Counted from the stretch's first letter, positions 39,536 to 48,294 are shown. The stretch is DNA of 64,000 nt from JAHFUA01 sp963808725 (GCA_963808725.1 CAWEGO010000002.1:2232001-2296000); one strand, 5' to 3'. Notes: generated from the letters alone by a model not told the origin. A program made the numbers and translations.

Positions 39536-40665
39536 AAGTCAAGTTCGTAGATCTCCACGCCATGCATGCTCCCCTGATGGATGAATTCCGCCAGGTGTTC
39601 GAGCGCGTGCTGGAGAATTCGTCGTTCGTCCTCGGGGCGGAAGTAAGCCGTTTCGAGGAAGCTTTCGCCAAGTACCTGGGCGCCGGCCACTGCATCGCCG
39701 TGACCAACGGCACGGTGGCGCTGGAGCTGGCCCTGCTCGCCATGGGCGTCGGCCCCGGCGACGAAGTCATCACCGTTCCCAATACCTTCATCGCCACCGC
39801 GGAAGCGGTCAGTGCGGTGGGTGCGCGCCCGGTGTTCGTGGATGTGGACCCGGTCTCCTACAATATGGACCCCACTCTGGTGGAGCGCGCGATTACCCCG
39901 CGCACTCGCGTGCTGCTGCCGGTTCATCTCTACGGCCAGACGGCGGATATGGATCCGCTGCTGGAGATCGCCGCGCGCCACGGACTCACGGTGCTCGAAG
40001 ACGCCTGCCAGGCTCACGGCGCCGAATACAAGGGCAAGAAGGCCGGCACCATGGGCGCTGCCGGTTGCTTCAGCTTCTACCCTGGCAAGAATCTGGGAGC
40101 GCTCGGCGAAGGTGGCGCCGTTGTCACCAGCGATTCCGAATTAGCGGCGAAGATGAAAATGCTGCGTGACCACGGCTCGTTGCGCAAGTACGAGCACGCC
40201 GTTCCGGGCTACAACTTCCGTCTCGAAGGCTTGCAAGGCGGCTTCCTGGCGGTCAAGCTGCCGCACCTCGACAGTTGGAACGACCGGCGGTGCCTGGCGG
40301 CCGAGCATTATGACAATCTGCTCGCCGGCAACGGCATCATCACGCCGGTCGAGATGCCCTACGCGCACCACGTGTATCATCTCTACGTCATCCAGGCGGA
40401 CGATCGCGAGCAGTTGCGCAAGGATCTCAACGCGGCGGGCGTCGAGACCGGCCTGCACTATCCCGGCCCACTGCACCTGCAGGAAGCCTACAAGTCGCTC
40501 GGCTATAAAAAGGGAGATTTCCCGGTCTGCGAGCGTCTGGCCGATCGCATCCTCTCGCTGCCCATGTTTCCGGATATCAGCCGCGAGCAGGTGGAGTTCG
40601 TAGCCTCAGTCATCAAGGAGTCGCAATGTCGAACGGAACCGGCCCGGCAGGCGTTCGCGAAGTAG
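39532..40665 (+). CDS. DegT/DnrJ/EryC1/StrS PLP aminotransferase, WbpE/WlbC-like
   Basis: 377 residues: FVDLHAMHAPLMDEFRQVF, VTNGTVALELALLAMGVGPG, EDACQAHGAEYKGKKAGTMG (the PLP-binding Asp and Gln-Ala-His), and the internal aldimine Lys in CFSFYPGKNLGALGEGG. It would transaminate a 3-keto nucleotide sugar using glutamate. The order oxidoreductase, acetyltransferase, aminotransferase matches the wbp/wlb operons of other bacteria. ATGA overlap with the previous gene. Confidence 0.92.
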   Translation: MKVKFVDLHAMHAPLMDEFRQVFERVLENSSFVLGAEVSRFEEAFAKYLGAGHCIAVTNGTVALELALLAMGVGPGDEVITVPNTFIATAEAVSAVGARPVFVDVDPVSYNMDPTLVERAITPRTRVLLPVHLYGQTADMDPLLEIAARHGLTVLEDACQAHGAEYKGKKAGTMGAAGCFSFYPGKNLGALGEGGAVVTSDSELAAKMKMLRDHGSLRKYEHAVPGYNFRLEGLQGGFLAVKLPHLDSWNDRRCLAAEHYDNLLAGNGIITPVEMPYAHHVYHLYVIQADDREQLRKDLNAAGVETGLHYPGPLHLQEAYKSLGYKKGDFPVCERLADRILSLPMFPDISREQVEFVASVIKESQCRTEPARQAFAK

Positions 40666-41312
40666 CCGCTGTCTTCGGTAGCAAGCAGGTGCGTCTCGAT
40701 CCCACGTGGGAGTGGGAGTTCGCAGCTTCTCTGCGCGAGAAGCAGTCGCGCGAGGAGTTGCTGGATCTGTTCGGACGGTTTCGCTCGGGCGAGAGCGCGT
40801 TTGACCGCATGATGCGGCGCGTGCTGGTGCGCGCTCTGGCCAAGTCGGTGGGCCACGATCTTCAGGTCGAGGCCAACGTCGTGCTCAAGCACCCGGAAAC
40901 CATGGAATTTGCCGACTCGGTCTTCCTCGGGGCGCAGTGCATGATCCAGGGACGGTTCGACGGCAGTTGCAAAATCGGCAATCACGTCTGGATCGGCCCG
41001 CAAGCCTACTTCGACGCGCGCTGCCTCGTGCTCGAGGATTACGTCGGGTGGGGCCCGGGCGGCAAGGTGCTGGGTTCGGCCCATACCGGCGAGCCGGTGG
41101 AGGATCCGATCATTGCCACGCCTCTCGTTATCGAGCCCGTGGTTATCGGTTTCGGCGCGGACATCGGGACAAACGCGGTCATCCTGCCCGGCGTGCGCGT
41201 GGGCGCTAATGCCATCATCGGCGCCGGTGCGGTGGTGAATCACGATGTGCCGGACTACGCCATCGCCGCCGGAGTTCCGGCGCGCGTGCTGCGTGACCGG
41301 CGCGACAAGTAA
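40626..41312 (+). CDS. Second hexapeptide-repeat acyltransferase
   Basis: 228 residues. A helical N-terminal part (WEWEFAASLREKQSREELLD and RMMRRVLVRALAKSVG, about 30-75) resembles the maltose/nodulation acetyltransferase type. Left-handed beta-helix repeats follow (CMIQGRFDGSCKIGNHVWIG, GFGADIGTNAVILPGVRVGA, AIIGAGAVVNHDVPDYAIA). The ATG lies within the end of the aminotransferase gene (40-base overlap), supported by AAGGAG six bases upstream. It probably O-acetylates a sugar in the same pathway. Confidence 0.85.
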   Translation: MSNGTGPAGVREVAAVFGSKQVRLDPTWEWEFAASLREKQSREELLDLFGRFRSGESAFDRMMRRVLVRALAKSVGHDLQVEANVVLKHPETMEFADSVFLGAQCMIQGRFDGSCKIGNHVWIGPQAYFDARCLVLEDYVGWGPGGKVLGSAHTGEPVEDPIIATPLVIEPVVIGFGADIGTNAVILPGVRVGANAIIGAGAVVNHDVPDYAIAAGVPARVLRDRRDK

Positions 41313-41322
41313 TTTCTTGGGA

Positions 41323-41342
41323 AGGGCACGGCTTTAGCCGTG
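41323..41342. repeat. REP-like palindrome
   Basis: Perfect 9-bp arms GGCACGGCT and AGCCGTGCC separated by two T residues, in the gap between the acyltransferase and the epimerase. Palindromes of this sequence occur scattered in acidobacterial intergenic regions to my knowledge. It may also act as an mRNA hairpin inside the operon. Confidence 0.65.
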
Positions 41343-41360
41343 CCGCAGGCAAAGGGGAAA

Positions 41361-42344
41361 ATGAACCAGATCAAGGGAGCACGTTTTCTCGTAACCGGCG
41401 GGGCCGGTTTCGTCGGCAGCACTATCACGGACCAACTTCTCGCCGCCGGCGCGGCCGAGGTTCGCATCCTCGATAATTTTATCCGCGGCACCTGGGCCAA
41501 CGTGGCCGAGGCGCAGAAGAGCGGCCGGGTTCGGGTGGTCGAAGGCGACGTTCGCGACGCCGCCCTGGTCAACCGCCTCACCGAAGGCGTGGACTACGTC
41601 TTCCACCAGGCGGCGCTGCGCATCACGCGTTGCGCCGAATTTCCGCGCGAAGCCGTGGAAGTCCTGATGGGCGGCATGCTCAACGTGCTCGAGGCCTGCG
41701 TCACCCACAAGGTCAAGAAGATCGTCGCTGCGTCGTCGGCGTCGGTGTACGGCAACCCGTCGTACCTGCCCATCGACGAAGCGCATCCTTTCAACAACCG
41801 CACGCTCTACGGCGCCGGCAAGATCGCCAATGAGCAGATGCTGCGCGCCTTCTACACCATGCACGGCCTGCCGTATGTCGCTTTCCGATACTTCAACGTG
41901 TATGGCCCGCGCATGGACCTGACCGGCGTTTACACCGAAGTGCTCATTCGCTGGCTCGACGCCATCGAGGCCGGCAAGCCGCCGCAGATCTTCGGCGACG
42001 GCAGCCAGTCCATGGATTTCGTCTATATTGACGACATCGCCCGCGCCAACCTGGTCGCGCTCGAGAGCAACGTCACCGACGAAGCCTTCAACGTCGGCAC
42101 CGGCGTGCAGACCAGCCTGAAACAGCTTTGCGAAACACTGCTACACCTGGCGGGCTCGCCGCTGAAGCCGGTGTATCGCGAAGAGCGCAAGCTGGGCGAC
42201 GCGCAAGTGCGCCGCGCCTGCACCGAGAAGGCGGACCGCATGCTGGGCTTCCGCGCGCAAGTCGATCTGGAAGAAGGTTTGCGGCGCCTGATCGCGTGGC
42301 GCCACGCCGCCGTCGCAGCCTTGGCTGCAGGAGCTGTCCGATGA
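41361..42344 (+). CDS. NAD-dependent sugar epimerase/dehydratase (extended SDR)
   Basis: 327 residues: TGGAGFVGSTITDQLLAAG (NAD-binding), VDYVFHQAALRITRCAEFPR, VAASSASVYGNPSYLP, the YxxxK catalytic pair in LYGAGKIANEQML, and FRYFNVYGPRMDLTGVYTE typical of UDP-glucose/UDP-GlcNAc 4-epimerases and WbpP-like enzymes. The ATG at 41361 has AGGGG close upstream; a GTG at 41340 is less likely because it would start inside the palindrome. The substrate is not certain. Confidence 0.9.
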   Translation: MNQIKGARFLVTGGAGFVGSTITDQLLAAGAAEVRILDNFIRGTWANVAEAQKSGRVRVVEGDVRDAALVNRLTEGVDYVFHQAALRITRCAEFPREAVEVLMGGMLNVLEACVTHKVKKIVAASSASVYGNPSYLPIDEAHPFNNRTLYGAGKIANEQMLRAFYTMHGLPYVAFRYFNVYGPRMDLTGVYTEVLIRWLDAIEAGKPPQIFGDGSQSMDFVYIDDIARANLVALESNVTDEAFNVGTGVQTSLKQLCETLLHLAGSPLKPVYREERKLGDAQVRRACTEKADRMLGFRAQVDLEEGLRRLIAWRHAAVAALAAGAVR

Positions 42345-43507
42345 CCACCGCCGCCCGTCCGCTGAACAAGATGATCCCCGTTGCCCGTCCCTGCTTTGGC
42401 CAGGAAGAAGAGCAGGCTGTGCTCGAAGCCCTGCGCAGCGGCTGGGTGAGCCAGGGCCCCAAGGTTGCCGAGTTCGAAAAACGATTCGCGGAATACGTGG
42501 GCGCGAAGTACGCGGTTGCCGTTTCTTCCTGCACTACGGCGCTGCACCTGGCGATGATCGTCAGCGGCATCAAGCAAGGCGACGAAGTCATTTGTCCCAG
42601 CTACTCGTTTATCGCCACCGCGAACTGCGTGCGCTATGTTGGCGCGCAGCCGGTGTTCGTGGATATCGATCCGGTCACGTTCAACCTGGATCCCAATCGC
42701 ATCGAGGAGGCCATGACGCCGCGCACCCGCGCCATCCTGGCGGTCCATCAGATCGGCTTGCCGGCAGCGATGGACGAGATCAATGCCATCGCCGCTCGCA
42801 AGGGCCTGCTGGTGATCGAGGACGCGGCCTGCGCCATCGGCTCGGAGTATCGCGGCCAGCGCATCGGGCATCCGCATTCGCCGCTGGCCTGCTTCAGCTT
42901 CCATCCGCGCAAAATCCTGAGCACCGGCGAAGGCGGGATGATTACGACCAACGATGAACCGGTGGCCGCTCGCCTGCGCACGCTGCGACAGCACGCCATG
43001 ACCGTGTCCGACCTGGCGCGCCACAGCTCCAGCAAGGTGGTGATCGAGAGCTACGCCGAGGTGGGATACAACTACCGCATGACCGACCTGCAGGGTGCGC
43101 TCGGGCTGGTACAACTGCAGCGGCTGGACGGCTTCATCGCTCGCCGGCGCATGCTAGCCGGGCGCTACACGCGGGCGCTTGCGTCGCTGGGATGGTTGCT
43201 GCCTCCGCAGGAAACGGCGGAGTGCCGTCACAACTTTCAGTCGTATGCCGCGCGGGTTGTGCCGGGCGCTCCGATCAGCCGCGACGACCTCATGCAGAAG
43301 CTGCTGGACCGCGCCATCTCCACTCGCCGCGGCATCATGGCCAGCCACCGCGAGCCGCCCTACGCCGCCGGCAACTGGGATGCGCGCCTGCCGGAGACCA
43401 ACCGCGCCACCGACGAGACCATCATCCTCCCCCTCTTCCACCAAATGACCGAAGAGGAGCAGGACTACATCCTGGATTCGATCCGGGAGGTCGCCGCCTG
43501 TGCTTGA
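42341..43507 (+). CDS. Second DegT/DnrJ-type PLP aminotransferase
   Basis: 388 residues: MIPVARPCFGQEEEQAVLEA, SGWVSQGPKVAEFEKRFAEY, AVSSCTTALHLAMIVSGIKQ, EDAACAIGSEYRGQRIG, and Lys in CFSFHPRKILSTGEGGM. This subgroup (ArnB/PseC/PerA-like) usually makes 4-amino sugars from 4-keto nucleotide sugars. ATGA overlap with the epimerase gene. It ends in a terminator-like hairpin that begins at its stop codon. Confidence 0.92.
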   Translation: MTTAARPLNKMIPVARPCFGQEEEQAVLEALRSGWVSQGPKVAEFEKRFAEYVGAKYAVAVSSCTTALHLAMIVSGIKQGDEVICPSYSFIATANCVRYVGAQPVFVDIDPVTFNLDPNRIEEAMTPRTRAILAVHQIGLPAAMDEINAIAARKGLLVIEDAACAIGSEYRGQRIGHPHSPLACFSFHPRKILSTGEGGMITTNDEPVAARLRTLRQHAMTVSDLARHSSSKVVIESYAEVGYNYRMTDLQGALGLVQLQRLDGFIARRRMLAGRYTRALASLGWLLPPQETAECRHNFQSYAARVVPGAPISRDDLMQKLLDRAISTRRGIMASHREPPYAAGNWDARLPETNRATDETIILPLFHQMTEEEQDYILDSIREVAACA

Positions 43508-43528
43508 GGCGGGCGTTCCGCCCGCCTC
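43506..43528. terminator. Hairpin at the end of the nucleotide-sugar operon
   Basis: Perfect 9-bp arms GAGGCGGGC (43506-43514) and GCCCGCCTC (43520-43528) with a GTTCC loop, starting within the stop codon of the last operon gene and 36 bases from the stop of the convergent gene. No strong T run follows on either strand, so it may be a REP-like palindrome doing double duty. Confidence 0.55.
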
Positions 43529-43563
43529 GGTGGGAGAAAAGTCCGGGTCGACGACCGGCTAGT

Positions 43564-46326
43564 CTAGTTACTCAACGAGAAGAAGGTGTCTGCCGGTACG
43601 GCAACGGTGAAAGCCCCACTCGTGCTCACAGGAACGGCCGATTGGCTCTGGAAGTTCGTGCTGCTATTTGTAAAGTAGAGCGCCAGCGACGTCATTGTTA
43701 CCGGCAGGTTCTTCAACTGGCCATTGATAGTGATACTTGAGCTTCCCACGTTGTGACCGACTATCGACACCTGGCCAGCGGCCGAGTTGTAAGTGGCAAC
43801 TGTATTTCCGCCTGAAACTGTATCGGTCGCGGAAATCCGCACCGAGCCTGGGCGAATGAAGTGGTTTATCGACGCAGTTACGTAGAACCCATTCAGCGGA
43901 GCGAACACGCCGGTACCGGTGTTATAGCTCATGTACCAGAAGCAGTTCAACGGCACGGGTGGGGGGCTTTCCATCAACTCGTAACTGTCGTATCCACCCC
44001 AAACCATCACTGCACTGAAACCGTTGAGCAGTTCTCCCAGGATGAGGTCGCCGGTTTCCTTGCTCCATGTCCAATCACTTGGGCCTGGGCAGGTCCCGTA
44101 GTCACCGTTCTGGTAGTTTATGTTGGTCTCCGACACCCACCAGTCTGCACCAGGGTATGTAGCTGGAATCGCAATCGCAGGCCCAGTTGACTCGCTCCCG
44201 CCACCGGGGTAAGAGTGGACGTCGAAGTGCTTGATGTTACTCTGCACCGTGATGTTGTCCTCCAAAGCGTCGGAGTACGAGATGTTGGGAGGACTGCCAT
44301 TACTGGGACCGACGAGCGTAATGTTCGTAAGGCCCATGTAGGCCAGTTCGTTCACCAGGTCAGCGTATGCGGTGGCGAGTTGTGAAGGACCAATTTCAGG
44401 TCCTTGCGTACCGTTGCCGTCCGTTTCGTTCACAGGGTCGATGAGAGAGAAACTCACCCCTTTCACGTTGAGACCATAGTAGGCCAACGAAGCCCACATG
44501 GTGGCGAACTGCGGTTCCAACCCTGGAGTGAGGGTGCTACCACTACCGTACGCACCGGTGCCTCCCATCCAAGTGGCAGTCCAACCCTGGGTATTCAGCA
44601 TGATCCCACTACCGGGGATTCCGTCTGCGTTCATGTAGGCGATCATGTTCCACAGGTCTTCCATCTTGGAGGTTCCATACGTGGACGCCAAAGTCGCACT
44701 GTCAAGGTTGTGCAGGAGGCTAATCTGTGCGTTGGCCTCGGCCAGGGTGCATCCAGGGCAGACCCAGTCTGTAGATTCGATGGTGAGGCGGTACAGGCTG
44801 GCCCCGTTGGTTTGTGTCCACAAATCCAATGCGGGTTTCAGGTTGCCGCCTAACCACATGTCCGGGTTCATGTTCGCACCCAAGCCATCGATGGTCTGGT
44901 ACGTGAGAGACCCGTCCACCGTCAGGTTCGTGGGACCCGAAGCCGTGACAGTCACAGTGGCCGAAGCCGACACGGCGGTGTTCGCCGTGCTCGTCGCCGT
45001 CACGGTGTAGCTGCCGGTGGTATTCGGCGCGGTGTACTTGCCACTCGAGGAGACCGTTCCGCCCGTTGCCGACCAGGTCACGGTAGTCGTAGACGTGCCG
45101 GTGACGGTAGCTTTGAACTGCTGGGTGGTGTCGATAGCCAGTGAGGCCGTGGTTGGCGAAATGGTGACGGTAACCACCGGAGCCGTTACCGTAACGGTAG
45201 CTGATGCCGATACAGCAGTGTTTGCCGCGCTGGTAGCGGTTACGGTATAGGTTCCCGCCGTTGCTGGTGCGGTGTACAGTCCGGCCGTGGAGATGGTCCC
45301 GCCAGAAGCCGTCCAGGTGACAGCGGTATTGGTTGTGCCGGTAACCGTAGCCGCGAACTGCTTGGTGGCGTTGGTCAGAATCGAGGACGAAGCCGGCGAG
45401 AGGCTCACGGTAACCACGCCCGGTGCGGTTACCGTCACGGTGGCCGAGGCTGAGGCGCTGGCGCTAGCCTGGCTTGTGGCTGTGACCGTGCAGGTCTGGG
45501 GCGTAGCCGGCGCGGTGAACAACCCAGAGACAACCGAGCCGCAAGTAGCACTCCAATTGGCGGCGGTGTTGGTGGAGTTGGCTACGGTAGCGGTGAATTG
45601 CTGGGTAGCACCTTCCACCACCGATGCCGACGTGGGTGAGAGGCTGACGGCGATCGGCGCCGGGGCAGCCGCGCCAGTGAGCACGTAAGCCGAGATGCCG
45701 CACTGCTTCCAGTTGTCGGCAGTTTTCCAGGTAGCCGCGAAGCCTGCGGTTAATCCGGTCATGTCCGGAGCCGGACAGGAGCCGCTTCCGTCGCGATAAA
45801 CCAAGGTTCCGCTGCCCAGGCCCAGCTCCGCGATCCAGTAGGTGGTGCCCTTGGTGATGCTGACCGCGGGGATGCTCACGGCATTCCAGCCGCTTACGGG
45901 AACAAAGCTGGCCTGGGCCAGCAGGCTCTTGGGGGCGGAGGTTGAGCCGGAGTACAGAGCGACCGCCGCCAAGGTTGAAGTGGACGTAGGATCGACATAG
46001 AACTCAATGACGGTTGCGGTTCCGGAGGCGTTGGCGGTTTCCCGATAGGCTTGCGCCAGAGCGTTAGGATTCGAGTCCACCGAGAGGACGCTGGAGGTTC
46101 CCATCAGGGTGGTCTGGGCAAACATCTGCGAGGCCAGCAGTAAGATGAGCGCGCCAAAGATGAAGTTTTTCAGTGTACGGTCACCAGATGGTTGGTGGGG
46201 GGATGGGGGAGTGGCGTGCTGCTGGCAACTTCGTAGGCTCCCATAGACGGAGGACTGGGCCGCACCAAAGGCCCGATCGAAGCGGACGGAGGCCTGCTCG
46301 GTTGCGGCGGGGGGAGGCAGCAACAT
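43564..46326 (-). CDS. Exported Ig-repeat protein with GH30-like glycosidase domain
   Basis: 920 residues in one frame. The signal peptide is at about 56-72 (FIFGALILLLASQMFAQ), so translation may start later than the ATG at 46326, perhaps at a CTG just before it. Domains: the N-terminal module shared with the proteins at 28555 and 31165 (EFYVDPTSTSTLAAVALYSG), three Ig-like units (about 215-450), then a glycosidase-like (beta/alpha)8 domain with a beta-sandwich (VDGSLTYQTIDGLGANMNPD, FSLIDPVNETDGNG with a likely catalytic Glu, WWVSETNINYQNGDYG with a possible second Glu). GH30 assignment is by motif only. Likely degrades an extracellular glycan. Confidence 0.82.
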   Translation of the reverse strand: MLLPPPAATEQASVRFDRAFGAAQSSVYGSLRSCQQHATPPSPHQPSGDRTLKNFIFGALILLLASQMFAQTTLMGTSSVLSVDSNPNALAQAYRETANASGTATVIEFYVDPTSTSTLAAVALYSGSTSAPKSLLAQASFVPVSGWNAVSIPAVSITKGTTYWIAELGLGSGTLVYRDGSGSCPAPDMTGLTAGFAATWKTADNWKQCGISAYVLTGAAAPAPIAVSLSPTSASVVEGATQQFTATVANSTNTAANWSATCGSVVSGLFTAPATPQTCTVTATSQASASASASATVTVTAPGVVTVSLSPASSSILTNATKQFAATVTGTTNTAVTWTASGGTISTAGLYTAPATAGTYTVTATSAANTAVSASATVTVTAPVVTVTISPTTASLAIDTTQQFKATVTGTSTTTVTWSATGGTVSSSGKYTAPNTTGSYTVTATSTANTAVSASATVTVTASGPTNLTVDGSLTYQTIDGLGANMNPDMWLGGNLKPALDLWTQTNGASLYRLTIESTDWVCPGCTLAEANAQISLLHNLDSATLASTYGTSKMEDLWNMIAYMNADGIPGSGIMLNTQGWTATWMGGTGAYGSGSTLTPGLEPQFATMWASLAYYGLNVKGVSFSLIDPVNETDGNGTQGPEIGPSQLATAYADLVNELAYMGLTNITLVGPSNGSPPNISYSDALEDNITVQSNIKHFDVHSYPGGGSESTGPAIAIPATYPGADWWVSETNINYQNGDYGTCPGPSDWTWSKETGDLILGELLNGFSAVMVWGGYDSYELMESPPPVPLNCFWYMSYNTGTGVFAPLNGFYVTASINHFIRPGSVRISATDTVSGGNTVATYNSAAGQVSIVGHNVGSSSITINGQLKNLPVTMTSLALYFTNSSTNFQSQSAVPVSTSGAFTVAVPADTFFSLSN

Positions 46327-46599
46327 GGATCCTTCCTGCTCATTCCAGTGGGTGGCTAAATAGTTTCCACTGGCGACCGTGTTTCTATCGAGCGACGGGG
46401 GATTTCACGCGATAGGACCCAAGTTTGAGCCGCTTGCTAACGGAGCCGACCGGACTTCTGGATAAAGAGCTCCCTAAAGGGAGGCTATAGTAGCAGCAAC
46501 TCGGCCACAAAAACAAAAAAAATGCAGAATTGATACGCATCGGTGTGAAAGTTTTTGCACACTGAGGCCCATTATGGTCCTAGGGGGCTGTTCGCGGAT

Positions 46600-47328
46600 T
46601 CAGGATGGGAGCCGGACGGCGCCGATACCCGCCAGCGATGCTAGCATCGTGCGCGTTTGTTCGGTCGGAATGCCAGCCGCCTTGGCGATTTCGTCCACGG
46701 TGCGGTGGCCGTCGGTGGCGCGGAATACGCTTGCCATCGTCGGTTCGACTTCGACCACGTAGATCCGTCCGGCGTGTGTGCGTGAAAAGAGCAGCGTAGC
46801 TTCGCGCAGGTCGTTGCCGATGGCTTCCCCGGCGCGCACGCGCGGCAGCATCTCGGGCAGCGCCCACGCGAAGCGCCGGCACAGCGCGCTCACGCCCGGC
46901 GACGGCCGGTCGCCGCTGGCTCCTCGTTCCGCGGTCGCTGCCTGCAGAAAATAGGCATACTCATAATCCAGCAGATCCGGCCACCACGCAGCGGGCGGCG
47001 GTGCTAGGGTGAGGTGCGCGCGCGCCATTTCCCCCACGCGTTGCGCCGACTCCAGGGAACTCATTACACACTGGCTCAGGAACCGATCGAACTCTGCGCC
47101 GTCCACCACCTCTTCCGCGATCCGCCCGGTCTGTTTGCGGAGGCGATGTGAATAGCGGAATGAACGGGCCAAGCGATCGCGATAGTAGCGCCGCGCCAGA
47201 AAATGCGCGAACTGCGCCGCCTTGGCCGCCTCGCCGGCGGAGATCGGTGCGCCGTGAGGTACCTGCGCCCGCACGTTCGCATCCGCCAGATAGCGGATGA
47301 CCTCGTCTTGTACCGCCCGATCGCTCAT
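46600..47328 (-). CDS. MNIO partner protein with winged-helix/RRE-like C-terminus
   Basis: 242 residues. The N-terminal helical part (FAHFLARRYYRDRLARSFRY, FDRFLSQCVMSSLESAQRVG, LLDYEYAYFLQAA) resembles the DNA-binding-domain-like partner proteins (DUF2063/TglI/BufC type) that accompany DUF692 enzymes. The C-terminal part (about 180-242: LFSRTHAGRIYVVEVEPTMA, HRTVDEIAKAAGIPTEQ) has the sequence pattern of a PqqD-like RiPP recognition element. It is 64 bases downstream of the DUF692 gene in the same orientation. Its likely job is to bind the precursor peptide and present it to the enzyme. Confidence 0.7.
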   Translation of the reverse strand: MSDRAVQDEVIRYLADANVRAQVPHGAPISAGEAAKAAQFAHFLARRYYRDRLARSFRYSHRLRKQTGRIAEEVVDGAEFDRFLSQCVMSSLESAQRVGEMARAHLTLAPPPAAWWPDLLDYEYAYFLQAATAERGASGDRPSPGVSALCRRFAWALPEMLPRVRAGEAIGNDLREATLLFSRTHAGRIYVVEVEPTMASVFRATDGHRTVDEIAKAAGIPTEQTRTMLASLAGIGAVRLPS

Positions 47329-47391
47329 TTAGCTCCTAGCTGCGAGCTGCTGGCTCCTAGCCAGACGCCCAAGAAGTGGTAGAAGCAGAAG
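47329..47391. repeat. Short imperfect repeats between the RiPP maturase genes
   Basis: The gap between the DUF692 and partner genes consists almost entirely of variants of AGCTGCTGGCTCCTAGC and GCTAGCAGCCAGTAGCTAG, in both orientations, able to fold into an imperfect hairpin. It could be a mobile repeat or a processing/attenuation structure in the operon mRNA. Confidence 0.5.
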
Positions 47392-48225
47392 CTAGCAGCC
47401 AGTAGCTAGAAGCTTCACCCCAAACGCCTCCCGCGTCATCTCCACCGACTCGAACATGACCTCAGCCGCGAGCGTTGGAGAGAACTGGTCCACGGTCACG
47501 GCGCGAAGCCGGGGCGCGCGCTCGGCAATCCACACGCCGAGCTCGAGGATCTCGCGCGTCGGACGCGTAGGCGCCACCCACGGTCCATCCAAATCGCGGT
47601 CATCCTCCACGCCGCCCACGTGGATTTCGACCACCTTATCCAGCGGAAATTCGCCGATATATTGGCGCGGGTCGCGCCGCTGGTAGTGCGCGGCCAGCCA
47701 TAGGTGCGGCACATCAATGAGGAACCCGCAGCCCGTCTCTTCGAAAAAGCGCCGCAGGAACTCCGCTTCACTCATCTGCGCGTGCTCCACCGAGAAGAAG
47801 CCGGGGATGTTCTCCATCACCAGCGGCGCGCCCACAAAGTCCGCGAGGCGCCGCGCGTTGGCCGCGAACCGGCGCAGGAAATCCTCCGTGTACAAAGGAG
47901 GGAAGACATAATCCAGCGTGTACTTGCCGTCTTCCGTGTGCAAGCATTGAAAGTGTTCCGCGATCCACGGCCCACGATAGAGCTGCTGCAGGTTGCGGGC
48001 ACGCTCCAGGGCGTGATCGCTCAGCGGATCGGCGAGCTGCCCGAGATAATCGTGCAGCAGAAGCGGAAACTGCTCGCGAATGCGGGGGAAAAGGGCATCG
48101 TCGCCGGCGGGAGGGTCGGCCATCGAAAGGTGATCGACGGCAGCGCCCTCGGACAGCAGTGCCTCGGCTAGGTGTGGGTTGTAAAACGTCCCGACCGAGA
48201 GCCGCTCTGAAGTGAATGACGGCAT
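47392..48225 (-). CDS. DUF692/UPF0276 multinuclear iron oxygenase (MNIO), RiPP maturase
   Basis: 277 residues matching UPF0276/DUF692: LSVGTFYNPHLAEALLSEGA, FPLLLHDYLGQLADPLSDHA, WIAEHFQCL, PLVMENIPGFF, MSEAEFLRRFFEETGCGFLI, DVPHLWLAAHYQRRDPRQYI, VVEIHVGG and VTVDQFSP. These carry the conserved His, Glu, Asp, His, His and Asp residues expected to bind iron in the TIM barrel. The family (MbnB, TglH, BufB) oxidatively modifies Cys and other residues in peptides. ATG 48225 is preferred; an ATG at 48276 is buried beside two hairpins. It lies directly after the Cys-His repeat peptide gene. Confidence 0.85.
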   Translation of the reverse strand: MPSFTSERLSVGTFYNPHLAEALLSEGAAVDHLSMADPPAGDDALFPRIREQFPLLLHDYLGQLADPLSDHALERARNLQQLYRGPWIAEHFQCLHTEDGKYTLDYVFPPLYTEDFLRRFAANARRLADFVGAPLVMENIPGFFSVEHAQMSEAEFLRRFFEETGCGFLIDVPHLWLAAHYQRRDPRQYIGEFPLDKVVEIHVGGVEDDRDLDGPWVAPTRPTREILELGVWIAERAPRLRAVTVDQFSPTLAAEVMFESVEMTREAFGVKLLATGC

Positions 48226-48242
48226 AAATGAGAAAATCCCCA

Positions 48243-48294
48243 CCCTTGGCGAAACCGGCCAAGGGCAGGGCACCATGCTCCCGGCTGCGGGAGC
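48243..48294 (-). promoter_or_regulatory. Double hairpin between the precursor and MNIO genes
   Basis: Two perfect stems lie in the 86 bases between precursor stop and MNIO start: 48277-48283 with 48288-48294 (7 bp, 4-base loop) and 48243-48250 with 48258-48265 (8 bp, 7-base loop). The second is followed on the minus strand by GTGGGGATTTTCTCATTT, a weak T-rich tail. Such structures after a peptide gene can give partial termination, so that much more precursor than enzyme is made, or protect the 3' end of the short transcript. Confidence 0.65.

Noticed and set aside
46327..46599. Possible c-di-GMP riboswitch upstream of the Ig/GH30-like gene
   Set aside because: A hairpin (CCAGTGG with CCACTGG) occurs near 46344, but the GEMM consensus positions do not match. 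Left as an unassigned leader.
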